Source of the DNA: Cryobacterium tepidiphilum
GTDB lineage: Bacteria; Actinomycetota; Actinomycetes; Actinomycetales; Microbacteriaceae
NCBI RefSeq assembly: GCF_003716325.1
Contig: NZ_RDSR01000005.1
Location: 62,001 to 126,000 of the forward strand
Direction of reading: 5' to 3'
Length of the DNA: 64,000 nt
In this document: positions 24,672 through 32,404 of the stretch, piece after piece
Position numbering within the stretch: the stretch's first letter is position 1
Layout of the letters: each line of letters opens with the position of its first letter
Notes under the pieces: model-generated
What the model was told of the DNA's origin: nothing
What the model saw: only the letters and a program-made list of their open reading frames with translations
Database searches by the model: none
Program-made: the position numbers and the translations under genes

Positions 24672-25760
24672 ATGCGCAGCCGCTCGGACACGCCCATCCG
24701 CTTCGCGGTCGTGGGCAGCGGATGGCGCAGCGCCTTCTTCCTGCGCGTCGCCCGGGCCCTGCCGGAGCGCTTCGAGGTCGTGGGCCTGGTCACCCGGAGC
24801 GCCGACACCGGTCGCGCCATCGAAGCCGAGTGGGGAATCCCGACGTATCGGGACATCGACGCGGTCGTGGCGGCGACCCGGCCGGAGTTCGCGGTCGTGT
24901 CCGTTCCCCGGGAGGCGGCGCCGGCATCCGTTGCGCGCCTGGTGGAGCACGGCGTGCCGGTGCTCACGGAGACCCCGCCCGGGCTGGACGTGGCGGCGAT
25001 GCTGCCGCTGCACCGGCTTGTTGAGCAGGGTGCTGTCATTCAGGTGGCGGAGCAGTACCACCTCTCGCCGCTGCTGAACGCGCAGCTGTCGATCGCCGGG
25101 TCGGGGCGGCTCGGCCAGATCAGCCAGGTGCAGGTGGCCCAGTGCCACGATTACCACGGGGTGAGCATCATGCGCCGTGCGCTGGGGATCGGGTTCGAAG
25201 ACGCCCGGATCACGGCGAGCGCCTTCGAGTCGCCGCTCACCCGCGGGCCGTCGCGGGACGGCGACCCGGTGCGCGAGGAGGTGGTGACCGCCCACCAGGC
25301 GATCGCGCATTTCGACTTCGGCGACCGGCTCGGCGTCTACGATTTCGCCGATGAACAGTATTTCTCCTGGATCCGCGCGAACCGCCTCGTGGTGCGCGGC
25401 GACCGCGGCGAGATCGTCGACCTGGGGGTGCGATACCTGAAGGACGTGCGCACGCCGATGTTCGAGACCATCACGCGAATCGAGACGGGCGTCGGCGGCA
25501 ACCTGGAGGGCAAGTTCCTGCGGGGCCTCATCAGCGGCAGCGACTGGGTGTACCTCAACCCGTTCCTGCCGGCGCGGCTGAGCGACGACGAGATCGCGAT
25601 CGCCGAGTGCCTGGTGCGCATGCACGCGCACGTCGCAGGCGGCCCACCGGTGTACAGCCTCGCGGAGGCCGCGCAGGACCACTACCTCGCGCTGCTCATG
25701 AAACAGGCGGCCGCCACCGGCGAAGCGGTGCGGTCGGAGCCGCAGCCCTGGGCGCAGTAG
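24672..25760 (+). CDS. Gfo/Idh/MocA-family oxidoreductase (atypical)
   Basis: This 362-residue protein starts with a Rossmann fold (IRFAVVGSGWRSAFFLRVA) and has the region corresponding to the family EKP motif altered to VLTETPPGLD. The middle part contains QYHLSPLLNAQL and a long C-terminal alpha/beta domain. Loss of the Lys of EKP suggests altered catalysis or a different polyol/sugar substrate. It follows the ABC-2 permease by 7 bp and may be cotranscribed by chance. It is distinct from the 15.5-kb Gfo protein; no substrate can be named. Confidence 0.78.
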   Translation: MRSRSDTPIRFAVVGSGWRSAFFLRVARALPERFEVVGLVTRSADTGRAIEAEWGIPTYRDIDAVVAATRPEFAVVSVPREAAPASVARLVEHGVPVLTETPPGLDVAAMLPLHRLVEQGAVIQVAEQYHLSPLLNAQLSIAGSGRLGQISQVQVAQCHDYHGVSIMRRALGIGFEDARITASAFESPLTRGPSRDGDPVREEVVTAHQAIAHFDFGDRLGVYDFADEQYFSWIRANRLVVRGDRGEIVDLGVRYLKDVRTPMFETITRIETGVGGNLEGKFLRGLISGSDWVYLNPFLPARLSDDEIAIAECLVRMHAHVAGGPPVYSLAEAAQDHYLALLMKQAAATGEAVRSEPQPWAQ

Positions 25761-25774
25761 CCCCGCGCGACTCC

Positions 25775-25803
25775 TTGCCGCTCGTCGGCATCGTGCCTAG
25801 GGT
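25775..25803 (+). promoter_or_regulatory. probable sigma-70-type promoter
   Basis: TTGCCG (25775-25780) and TAGGGT (25798-25803) are separated by 17 bp, 22 bp before the small acidic protein's ATG, with GAGGAGG in between as ribosome site. It should drive the small gene and the coupled PAP2-diacylglycerol kinase gene. Confidence 0.6.
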
Positions 25804-25824
25804 GGGGCCAGACGAGGAGGCACC

Positions 25825-25995
25825 ATGAGCGACGCATCCACTTCCGACAACGAGCAACTGCCGCCGCTGCCGGACTACGGCCCCACCGACGGCGAGCACG
25901 GCACCGACGACGACCCGGCGGCCACCGGCGAGGTTGATCCCCTGCAGAAGATCACCGAGTCGGAGCGCGAGCCGGGCACCCCTCCCGCCGCGTGA
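25825..25995 (+). CDS. small acidic protein (56 residues)
   Basis: ATG at 25825 preceded by a strong GAGGAGG opens a 56-residue frame ending with TGA at 25993-25995. The protein is acidic and Pro-rich (LPPLPDYGPTDGEHGTDDDP, then EVDPLQKITESEREP) with no helix or signal peptide evident, so it is likely disordered and cytosolic. Its stop overlaps the next gene's GTG start by 4 bp (GTGA), giving tight translational coupling. The strong ribosome site and coupling argue that it is real. Function is not recognised. Confidence 0.72.
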   Translation: MSDASTSDNEQLPPLPDYGPTDGEHGTDDDPAATGEVDPLQKITESEREPGTPPAA

Positions 25996-27557
25996 GCGCG
26001 CGCCGTGCTGTTGTGAACCGGCGGACTGCCGGGCCGGTGGTCGCCGCGCGACGCCTGCGGCTCCTTCCCGCCTGGGTTCGACAAGTGGATGCCGTGGTCG
26101 GCCGGCGAATCAACGCCCGCCGGGTGCATCCGCTGGTCGATCGCGGCTACGTGCGCCTCTCGAACGCGGCCAATCGCAGCCGGCTCTGGGTGTCCATCGC
26201 GGCAGGACTGGCGTTGTTCGGCCGACCCCGGCCGGCGCTGCGCGGCGTCGGGTCGCTGGTCGTCGCGAGCATTCTCGCCAACCTCGTGGGCAAGAAGCTG
26301 TTCGGCGGCGACCGCCCGCTCCTCAAGGACATTCCGGTGGGGCGGCGGCTGAAGAAGCAGCCGGCCTCGGCCTCGTTCCCGTCGGGCCACTCGGCGAGCG
26401 CCGCCGCCTTCGCCACCGGTGTCGCCCTCGAGTCGCCCCGGCTCGGGCTCGCGGTGGCGCCGGTCGCCGCGGCCGTCGCGTACTCGCGCCTGCACACCGG
26501 CGCGCACTGGTTCTCGGATGTCGTGGGCGGCTCGGTCATCGGCGTCGCCACCGCTGCGCTTGGCAAAGCCATCGTGCCTGCGCGGTCGTCGTCCTCGCGC
26601 CACCGCGGTCAGGGCGGCACTCCGGTCGGGCTTCCCGCCCTGCCGGACGGCGAGGGGGCGTTCATCGTCGTGAATCCCGCCTCGGGCAACAGCACGCTGC
26701 GACCGGACCCCATGAAGGCCCTCAGCGCGCGGCTGCCGCGCGCGGCCGTGCACCGGCTCGACGACGGCGAGGACCTCGTCGCTGTCGCCCGCCGGGCGCT
26801 GGAGTCCGGCGACAGGCCGCAGGTGCTCGGGGTCGCCGGGGGCGATGGCAGCGTCGGGGCCATTGCGCAGGTGGCGCGCGACGCGGGTCTGCCGCTCCTG
26901 GTGCTGCCGAGCGGCACCTTCAATCACTTCGCGGGAGCCGCCGGCATCGAGTCGGTCGACGCCGCCATCGATGGGCTCCTGGCCGGCGAGGGCGTGCGCG
27001 TGGATGTTGCGGAGCTGACCGTCGGTGACGGCGACCCGAAGACGGTGCTCAACGAGGCATCCCTCGGCGTCTACTCGGACTTCGTCGCGGAGCGCGAGAA
27101 GGTCGAGGCCCGCGTCGGAAAGTGGGTGGGCTCGGTGGTCGCGGCCGTGCGGGTGATGACGAACGCGCATCCGGCCGCCGTCACGATCGATGGGCGGGAC
27201 ACCGAGGTGTGGTCGCTGTTCGTCGGTGTGGGCCGGAACGCCCCGGGGGCCGCGCCGTTACGCCGCCGTCGACTCGGCGGCGGCAGCCTCGACCTGCGGG
27301 TGCTGCGCGTCCGGTCGCGGGCTCGGGCGGTGTGGTCGCTGTCGTTCGGAGGGCGTCTGGGCTCCGTCGTCTCGGATCTCCTGCCCGGCTCGACGGGCCT
27401 GGAGGAGCGGACCCAGGAGGCCACCGAGATCCGTGTTCATTCCCGCGAGGCGCAACCGCTCGCCCACGATGGGGAGGTGCACAGCCACGGCACCGCGTAC
27501 ACGTACCGGGTGACGGTGGTTCCCGGCGGCCTTGAGGTGTACCGGCCGTTCATCTGA
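25992..27557 (+). CDS. PAP2 phosphatase - diacylglycerol kinase fusion
   Basis: This 521-residue protein joins two lipid enzymes. Residues about 60-195 form a PAP2 phosphatase with motifs KKLFGGDRP, PSGHSASA and SRLHTGAHWFSDV (catalytic His residues). From about 215 it is a diacylglycerol/sphingosine-type kinase with the ATP motif VNPASGNS, catalytic GGDGSVGA and PSGTFNHFA. The pairing could cycle lipids between phosphorylated and dephosphorylated states in the membrane. It starts with GTG, coupled to the small acidic gene. Such fusions are found in actinobacteria; substrates are unproven. Confidence 0.88.
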   Translation: MSARRAVVNRRTAGPVVAARRLRLLPAWVRQVDAVVGRRINARRVHPLVDRGYVRLSNAANRSRLWVSIAAGLALFGRPRPALRGVGSLVVASILANLVGKKLFGGDRPLLKDIPVGRRLKKQPASASFPSGHSASAAAFATGVALESPRLGLAVAPVAAAVAYSRLHTGAHWFSDVVGGSVIGVATAALGKAIVPARSSSSRHRGQGGTPVGLPALPDGEGAFIVVNPASGNSTLRPDPMKALSARLPRAAVHRLDDGEDLVAVARRALESGDRPQVLGVAGGDGSVGAIAQVARDAGLPLLVLPSGTFNHFAGAAGIESVDAAIDGLLAGEGVRVDVAELTVGDGDPKTVLNEASLGVYSDFVAEREKVEARVGKWVGSVVAAVRVMTNAHPAAVTIDGRDTEVWSLFVGVGRNAPGAAPLRRRRLGGGSLDLRVLRVRSRARAVWSLSFGGRLGSVVSDLLPGSTGLEERTQEATEIRVHSREAQPLAHDGEVHSHGTAYTYRVTVVPGGLEVYRPFI

Positions 27558-27566
27558 GCCGGGTCG

Positions 27567-28886
27567 CTACTGCTTGTGCCAGCGGGCGCGGTCGGGGCTG
27601 TTGGCCGTCGTGCCGCAGACCATCGCGGTGCCCTTGGTGGTGACGCCGGTCGCCCCGGACGGCGCGCAGAACGAGCCCGGGTGCACCGTCTTCGGTGCCG
27701 GTGCCGGTGCCGGTGCCGGTGCCGGTGCGGGTGCGGGTGCCGGTGCGGGTGCCGGTGCCGGTTTCGGAGCAGGAGCAGGGGCAGGGGCAGGCGCGGGGGC
27801 CGGTGCCGGCGCGACGACCGCAGGCGCGAAGGCCGAGGTCAGCGCCGGCTGCTTCGGGCACGACGAGAGCACGCGGGCGATCGCATCGTGCTCGGCCGGT
27901 GCGACCCACAGGCCGTACGTGGCCTTGACCGAGACCTGCCGAGCCACATAGGCGCAACGGAACGACTTCGCGGCGGGCAGCCAGGTCGCCGCGTCGCCGT
28001 CTCCCTTCTGCATGTTCGCCCGCCCGTCCGCGGCGAGGAGGTTGAGGGGATCGTTCGCCAGCGAGATCCGCTGGGCTTCGGAGAGCTTCTGCGCGCCCGT
28101 CTGCCAGGCGTTCGACAAGGCGACGACATGGTCGATCTGAACGAGCGCCGACGTGTCGTTGCCGCGGAGGAAGTGGACGGCCTTGCCGGTGTATGGCTCG
28201 GTGAAGCTGCCGGTGAGCACCCTGCACGGGCCGGAGCGCACGATGTCGTGCAGGTCGCGAGCGAGGATGTCGTTGCGGGTGTCGCATCCGTTGCGGTCGA
28301 CGTCGAGCCAGGCGGTGCCGAAGTCACCCGTGCGGTCATAGCCCGTTTTCGGCGCCTTGCCCTTGACCGGGATCGTCGCGAGCAGCGCGAGCGCGGTACG
28401 GTCGGTGACGGAGGAGTCGGCGACGGCCACTTCGGGCCGGCGCTCCGGCTCGGTGACACTGGCCGGGTCGACCGGTGCTTCATCGGTGAACGCAACGGAT
28501 GGCGTCGGTGACGTCGTCGGCGTCGTGGCTGGGGTTGGCGTGCTGGTGGCGCTCGCGGTGGGCGCGGGCGGTGCGAATGCGGCGTCGGATTGAGCGGCGC
28601 GTGCCGAGCCGGCGAGGGATCCGCCAACGAGGGTGGCGACGAGACCGATGGCCATCGCTCCGGCCGCGATCCGGCGGGAGGCGAGTCTCGCCCACGACCG
28701 GCGGCCCGTCAGCAACGTGTACACGGCGGTGACCATGCCGATCAGGCCGGCTGCGAGGAGGAAGCCGGGAACGCCATCGGCGGATGTGCCAACGATGACG
28801 GACAGGACGGCAATTGCGGCGAGCACCCAGGCGATCATGGTGCGGAAGTGGCTGCGGGAGCCGCCGGTGGATACGGGGTGGTTCAC
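27567..28886 (-). CDS. membrane-anchored or secreted HNH-like (DUF1524) nuclease
   Basis: This 439-residue protein has three hydrophobic segments near the N-terminus (the third ends in an ARAAQ sequence that could be a cleavage site), a Thr/Pro/Ser-rich linker, then a DUF1524/GmrSD-type HNH domain: QIDHVVALSNAWQTGAQ with the His and NLLAADGRANMQKGD with the Asn. A Pro-Ala repeat tract follows, and a short two-Cys module (SFCAPSGATG...MVCGTT) ends the protein. The start is the GTG at 28886 with AAGGAG upstream. It likely acts outside the cell, degrading nucleic acids. It converges with the kinase gene across 9 bp. Confidence 0.8.
   Translation of the reverse strand: MNHPVSTGGSRSHFRTMIAWVLAAIAVLSVIVGTSADGVPGFLLAAGLIGMVTAVYTLLTGRRSWARLASRRIAAGAMAIGLVATLVGGSLAGSARAAQSDAAFAPPAPTASATSTPTPATTPTTSPTPSVAFTDEAPVDPASVTEPERRPEVAVADSSVTDRTALALLATIPVKGKAPKTGYDRTGDFGTAWLDVDRNGCDTRNDILARDLHDIVRSGPCRVLTGSFTEPYTGKAVHFLRGNDTSALVQIDHVVALSNAWQTGAQKLSEAQRISLANDPLNLLAADGRANMQKGDGDAATWLPAAKSFRCAYVARQVSVKATYGLWVAPAEHDAIARVLSSCPKQPALTSAFAPAVVAPAPAPAPAPAPAPAPKPAPAPAPAPAPAPAPAPAPAPAPKTVHPGSFCAPSGATGVTTKGTAMVCGTTANSPDRARWHKQ
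27693..27790. repeat. hexanucleotide repeat encoding a Pro-Ala tract
   Basis: Tandem GGTGCC/GGTGCG hexamers run from about 27693 to 27762 and pass into GCAGGA/GCAGGG units to about 27790. Read on the minus strand they encode (Ala-Pro)n in the HNH-like protein. Copy changes keep the frame and would alter only linker length. Such Pro-Ala tracts are typical of cell-wall-spanning linkers. Confidence 0.85.
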
Positions 28887-29021
28887 GGGGCTCCTTGAAT
28901 GTTGCTCACTGCAACGCTAAGGAAGCGTCGGGGGTGGGGCCAGACCCAGAACGCGGGGCAGTCGCGGCCGTCGGGCGACGTCCGCGAGCCCGCCACGGTC
29001 ATCCGCTCGCCGAGGGTGCCG

Positions 29022-29067
29022 GTTCCGGACGAGCGTGACCGGCACGCCGCTCGCTCTCGTCCGGACG
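29022..29067. repeat. palindromic repeat family, copy A
   Basis: GTTCCGGACGAG (29022-29033) and CTCGTCCGGACG (29056-29067) flank 22 nt; ten arm positions pair. It lies 23 bp beyond the APC permease stop. Arms, the 22-nt spacing and the interior CGGCACGC block are shared with copies at 47629 and 54578. It could end transcription of the permease gene. Confidence 0.75.
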
Positions 29068-29089
29068 GCTCACTCTCGCGGTCGAACTG

Positions 29090-30352
29090 TCAGTCCCTCC
29101 GGCGGGCGGGGCGTCGGCGCAGGCGCGCGAGCCGGTAGAAAACACCCGCGGCGACCACGACGAGGCCGGCCACGATCGACACCGGCGGCAGCGTCGCGAC
29201 GAGCACGAGGCATCCGCTGGCACCCAGCACCTGCAGCGCCTTCGGATAGCGGCGATTGCCCGGCTGCTGCGTGAACGCCGACACATTGGCAACGAAGTAG
29301 TACAGCAGCACCCCGAACGACGAGAAGCCGATCGCTCCGCGCAGGTCGATCGTGAGCACGAGCACGCTCACCACGAGCGCGAGCGCGATTTCGGCGTGGT
29401 GCGGCACCCGGTAGCGCGGATGCACGGCCCCCAGCCAGGCGGGAAGGTCGCTGTGTCGCGCCATGGCCAGCGTCGTGCGCCCGATGCCGGCCACGAGTGC
29501 GAGCAGGGCGCCGAGCGCGGCGACGGCTGCCCCGGCGCGCACGAGGGGAATCGGCGCGGTGACCCCCTGGGCTGCCAGCAGATCGGTGAGCGGCGCGCGG
29601 GAACTCGCGAGCGGGACGGGCCCGAGCGTGAACACGAGGGCGACGGCGACGAGGGCGTAGAGCACCAGGACGATGCTGAGCGCGATGATGATGGCGCGGG
29701 GGATCGTGCGGCCGGGGTCGCGCACCTCCTCACCCATCGTCGCGATGCGGGCGTACCCGGCGAACGCGAAGAACAGCAGGCCGGCCGACTGCAGGATGCC
29801 GTACCAGCCGCCGGAGAGCACGTTCCCGATCGCCACGGTGCCGGCGGGGGTGGGCAGACCCACGGCGATCACGATGACCAGCACGGCGAGCACGAAGACG
29901 ACGATCAGCTTGGTGAGCGCGGCCGTGCGGGTCACGCCGAAGCAGTTGACCGTGGCCAGCACGAGCACCGCGGCCACGCCGACCGGTTTCGCCCACTCCT
30001 CCGGGACCGCGTAGGCGGCCGCCGTGAGCGCCATCGCCGCGCAGCTCGCCGTCTTGCCGATCACGAAGCACCAGCCGGCCAGAAACCCCGGCCACTCGCC
30101 CAGCTGTTCGCGCCCGTAGATGTAGGTGCCGCCGGAGGTGGGGTACTGCGCGGCCAGCTGGGCCGACGAGGTGGCGTTGCAGAACGCGATGACCGCCGCG
30201 ATCACGAGTCCCACGAGCAGGCCGGCACCCGCGGCCGCAGCGGCGGGCGCGAACGCGGCGAAGATGCCCGCGCCGATCATCGACCCCAGGCCGAGCGCGA
30301 CGGCATCCACCGTGCCCAGCCGGCGGCTGAGCGCCGGACCGGTCACCGACAT
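29090..30352 (-). CDS. APC-family amino acid permease
   Basis: This 420-residue transporter has about twelve helices and the APC signature GLGSMIGAGIFAAFAPA in helix 1, with SSAQLAAQYPTSGGTYIYGRE and a FFAFAGYARIATMGEEVRDP segment typical of the APA/CAT-type branch. It imports an amino acid or amine with protons; substrate not predictable. It is flanked by inverted repeats on both sides (29022 and 30388) and looks monocistronic. Confidence 0.88.
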   Translation of the reverse strand: MSVTGPALSRRLGTVDAVALGLGSMIGAGIFAAFAPAAAAAGAGLLVGLVIAAVIAFCNATSSAQLAAQYPTSGGTYIYGREQLGEWPGFLAGWCFVIGKTASCAAMALTAAAYAVPEEWAKPVGVAAVLVLATVNCFGVTRTAALTKLIVVFVLAVLVIVIAVGLPTPAGTVAIGNVLSGGWYGILQSAGLLFFAFAGYARIATMGEEVRDPGRTIPRAIIIALSIVLVLYALVAVALVFTLGPVPLASSRAPLTDLLAAQGVTAPIPLVRAGAAVAALGALLALVAGIGRTTLAMARHSDLPAWLGAVHPRYRVPHHAEIALALVVSVLVLTIDLRGAIGFSSFGVLLYYFVANVSAFTQQPGNRRYPKALQVLGASGCLVLVATLPPVSIVAGLVVVAAGVFYRLARLRRRPARRRD

Positions 30353-30387
30353 CCGCTGCCCCTCTCTCGACCCCGCCCCAGCCCCTA

Positions 30388-30468
30388 CCGTTTGCAGGAG
30401 CGGAGATGTGTCGTGCCCAACTCTGCCGCACCCCCCGCGGCGACACGCCGGGCGCCTCCTGCAAACGG
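30388..30468. terminator. 81-bp inverted repeat after the dehydrogenase gene
   Basis: Perfect 13-bp arms CCGTTTGCAGGAG (30388-30400) and CTCCTGCAAACGG (30456-30468) enclose a second stem GTGTCG/CGACAC (30408-30413, 30441-30446). It begins 36 bp past the stop of the minus-strand dehydrogenase and also lies upstream of the APC gene. Terminator is likely; it could instead shape the APC leader. Confidence 0.6.
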
Positions 30469-30503
30469 AACAGCGACGCAGGGGGACGGGCGCGGGCTGC
30501 GGA

Positions 30504-31391
30504 CTACTCGGCCAGGTCGACGCCCGCGTCGCCGGCGAGTACCTTGATCAGCGCGGAGGCGTTCTCCTCGCCCCACCCGGCCTCGACGGCCCGCTCGATG
30601 GTGGCCACCGTGGCAGCCGTTCCCGGCACCGGCACGCCGAGGCGCTCGGCGAAGGCCTTCACCAGGCGGCCGTCCTTGCGCATCAGCTTGAGTGCGAAGC
30701 TGGGGGAGTAGTCGCCTCGAATCACCGAGGAGCCCACGCCGTCGAAGATCGGCGACTTGAAGTCCGTGACAGCGAACACACCGAGCACGTCCTCCAGGTC
30801 GAGCCCGGCCTTCTTCGCGAGCGTCAGCGACTCGCCGAGCGCCTCCAGCTGCGCGGCGACGGCGAGGTTGCCCACGAGCTTCATCTTCGCGCCGTTGCCG
30901 GAGCCGCCCATGTAGTGCACGGTCTCGCTGAGCGCGTCGAGCACGTCGCGCACCGCATCGAACGTCTCCCGGTCACCGCCGGCGACCACCCAGAGGCCGC
31001 CGCCCTCCGCCTCGCCCTTAGACCCGAACACGGGTGCGTCGAGAAAACGGATGCCGCGGCCGGCATACGCCGCAGCCTCGGCCGCGCTGGTCTCCGGGTC
31101 GATCGTCGACAGGTCGATCACGATCGACGGGCTCTCCACGGTTTCGGCAAGGCCACCGGGCGCGAGCACGACCTCCTGCACCGCAACGTCGTCGGCCAGG
31201 CAGTACATGACGATGTCGGCGCCCTGCACGGCCGCCTGGGCGGTGTCGGCGTGGTCGGCGCCCGCGAGCAGCGGGTCGTCAGCCGCCGGCTTCGTGCGAT
31301 TCCAGACGGTGACCTCGTGGCCGGCGGCGAGGAGGTTCGACACCATCCCGCGTCCCATGGTTCCGAGTCCGATAAAGGCGATGCTGCTCAT
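30504..31391 (-). CDS. beta-hydroxyacid dehydrogenase, 3-hydroxyisobutyrate type
   Basis: This 295-residue enzyme shows the family order: N-terminal NAD(P) motif FIGLGTMGRGMVSNLL, substrate motif FLDAPVFGSKGEAEGGGLWVVAGG, and the catalytic-Lys helix GSGNGAKMKLVGNLAVAAQ. Members oxidise 3-hydroxyisobutyrate, tartronate semialdehyde, L-threonate or similar. The start at 31391 has GAGGAG upstream. It follows the DeoR repressor in the same direction (61 bp), so it may belong to the sugar regulon and act on a small hydroxyacid. Exact substrate unresolved. Confidence 0.85.
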   Translation of the reverse strand: MSSIAFIGLGTMGRGMVSNLLAAGHEVTVWNRTKPAADDPLLAGADHADTAQAAVQGADIVMYCLADDVAVQEVVLAPGGLAETVESPSIVIDLSTIDPETSAAEAAAYAGRGIRFLDAPVFGSKGEAEGGGLWVVAGGDRETFDAVRDVLDALSETVHYMGGSGNGAKMKLVGNLAVAAQLEALGESLTLAKKAGLDLEDVLGVFAVTDFKSPIFDGVGSSVIRGDYSPSFALKLMRKDGRLVKAFAERLGVPVPGTAATVATIERAVEAGWGEENASALIKVLAGDAGVDLAE

Positions 31392-31452
31392 ACAGTGCTC
31401 CTCAAGGTGTGAAAAACGGCGAAACGTGTCAGGCAAAATCGGGTGGGGCGCG

Positions 31453-32211
31453 TCAGCCCACGGCCACCCGGATGATCGGGATGGGGTAGCTCGCGGCGAC
31501 GATCGGGTCGAACAGCTCGTCGGTGATTCCCGCCGTCATGTCTTCGAGGGGAATGACGGGGAACAGCGCCTGCCGCTCGAACTTGGAGCTGTCGGCGACG
31601 AGGAACGACGCGGCGGCGACCTCGTGCATCGTGCGCTTCAACTCCACCTCGTATCCGTTGGTGTTGGTGATGCCGTCGGCGTTGACCGCGTCGCAGCCGA
31701 ACACCGCGACATCCACTTTGAGCTTCCCCAGCTGCGCGATGGCGTTGTTGCCCCACAGCGTGTAGACGTTGGGGAGCAGCTCGCCGCCGAGGACGACGAC
31801 GTGCGCGTTCGGGTGGCCGGCGATCTCCACACCGATTCTGAGGTCGTTGGTGATGAGCGTCAACCCGTGGTGGCCGGCGAGGTGCCGGGCGACCTCGAGC
31901 GTGGTCGAGCCGCTGTCGAGGAGCACCGTCTGCCCGGGGCCGATGCGCTCGGCCATTGCGGCGCCGATCGCCTCCTTCTCCCGGTGGTACCGGCGCTCCT
32001 TCACGCTGAACGCGGTGTCGCCGGCGAGGTCGGGCTCGGGCACGGAGACGCCGCCGTGGTTGCGGGCGACGAGGCCGGCCCGTTCCATCTTCATCAGGTC
32101 ACGACGGATGGTGGACTGGTCGACCCCGAAGCTGTCGGCCAGCGTGCTCACATCGAGATACCCCGACTCGCGCACCATGGTCATGATCTGCGATTGTCGC
32201 GGCTTCCCCAT
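31453..32211 (-). CDS. DeoR-family sugar-responsive repressor
   Basis: This 252-residue protein has the N-terminal DeoR helix-turn-helix (RQSQIMTMVRESGYLDVSTLADSFGVDQSTIRRDL) and a C-terminal sugar-phosphate sensor with LLDSGSTTLEVARHL and DVAVFGCDAVNADGITN, the D/G-rich ligand site. DeoR repressors release DNA when a phosphorylated sugar accumulates. The ATG at 32211 is preceded by GGGGAGG. It is divergent from a sugar ABC operon with clustered repeats between them, so it should repress that operon and perhaps itself. Confidence 0.9.
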   Translation of the reverse strand: MGKPRQSQIMTMVRESGYLDVSTLADSFGVDQSTIRRDLMKMERAGLVARNHGGVSVPEPDLAGDTAFSVKERRYHREKEAIGAAMAERIGPGQTVLLDSGSTTLEVARHLAGHHGLTLITNDLRIGVEIAGHPNAHVVVLGGELLPNVYTLWGNNAIAQLGKLKVDVAVFGCDAVNADGITNTNGYEVELKRTMHEVAAASFLVADSSKFERQALFPVIPLEDMTAGITDELFDPIVAASYPIPIIRVAVG

Positions 32212-32261
32212 CGGCACCTCCCCGTGCATCACTGGCAAGTATAGGGAGTTATCAGCCAAAA

Positions 32262-32333
32262 CTGCACGTTTCTGCACGAGTGCGCGCCGCGCTGCACGAA
32301 AACTTGACAGTCGGGCAAGAACGGGAACATATT
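32262..32333 (+). promoter_or_regulatory. sugar operon promoter with phased CTGCACG repeats
   Basis: TTGACA (32304-32309) and CATATT (32328-32333), 18 bp apart, form a good promoter for the ABC operon. Just upstream the heptamer CTGCACG occurs at 32262, 32272 and 32292, spaced 10 and 20 bp, so all copies lie on one face of the helix. This is a strong candidate operator array for the divergent DeoR repressor. Confidence 0.7.
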
Positions 32334-32404
32334 TGGAGCACCCATTTTGCGGCCGCTGCAGGGGCACTGGGCGGGGCGCAGCACACACAAAGGAGTGAAC
32401 ACAG

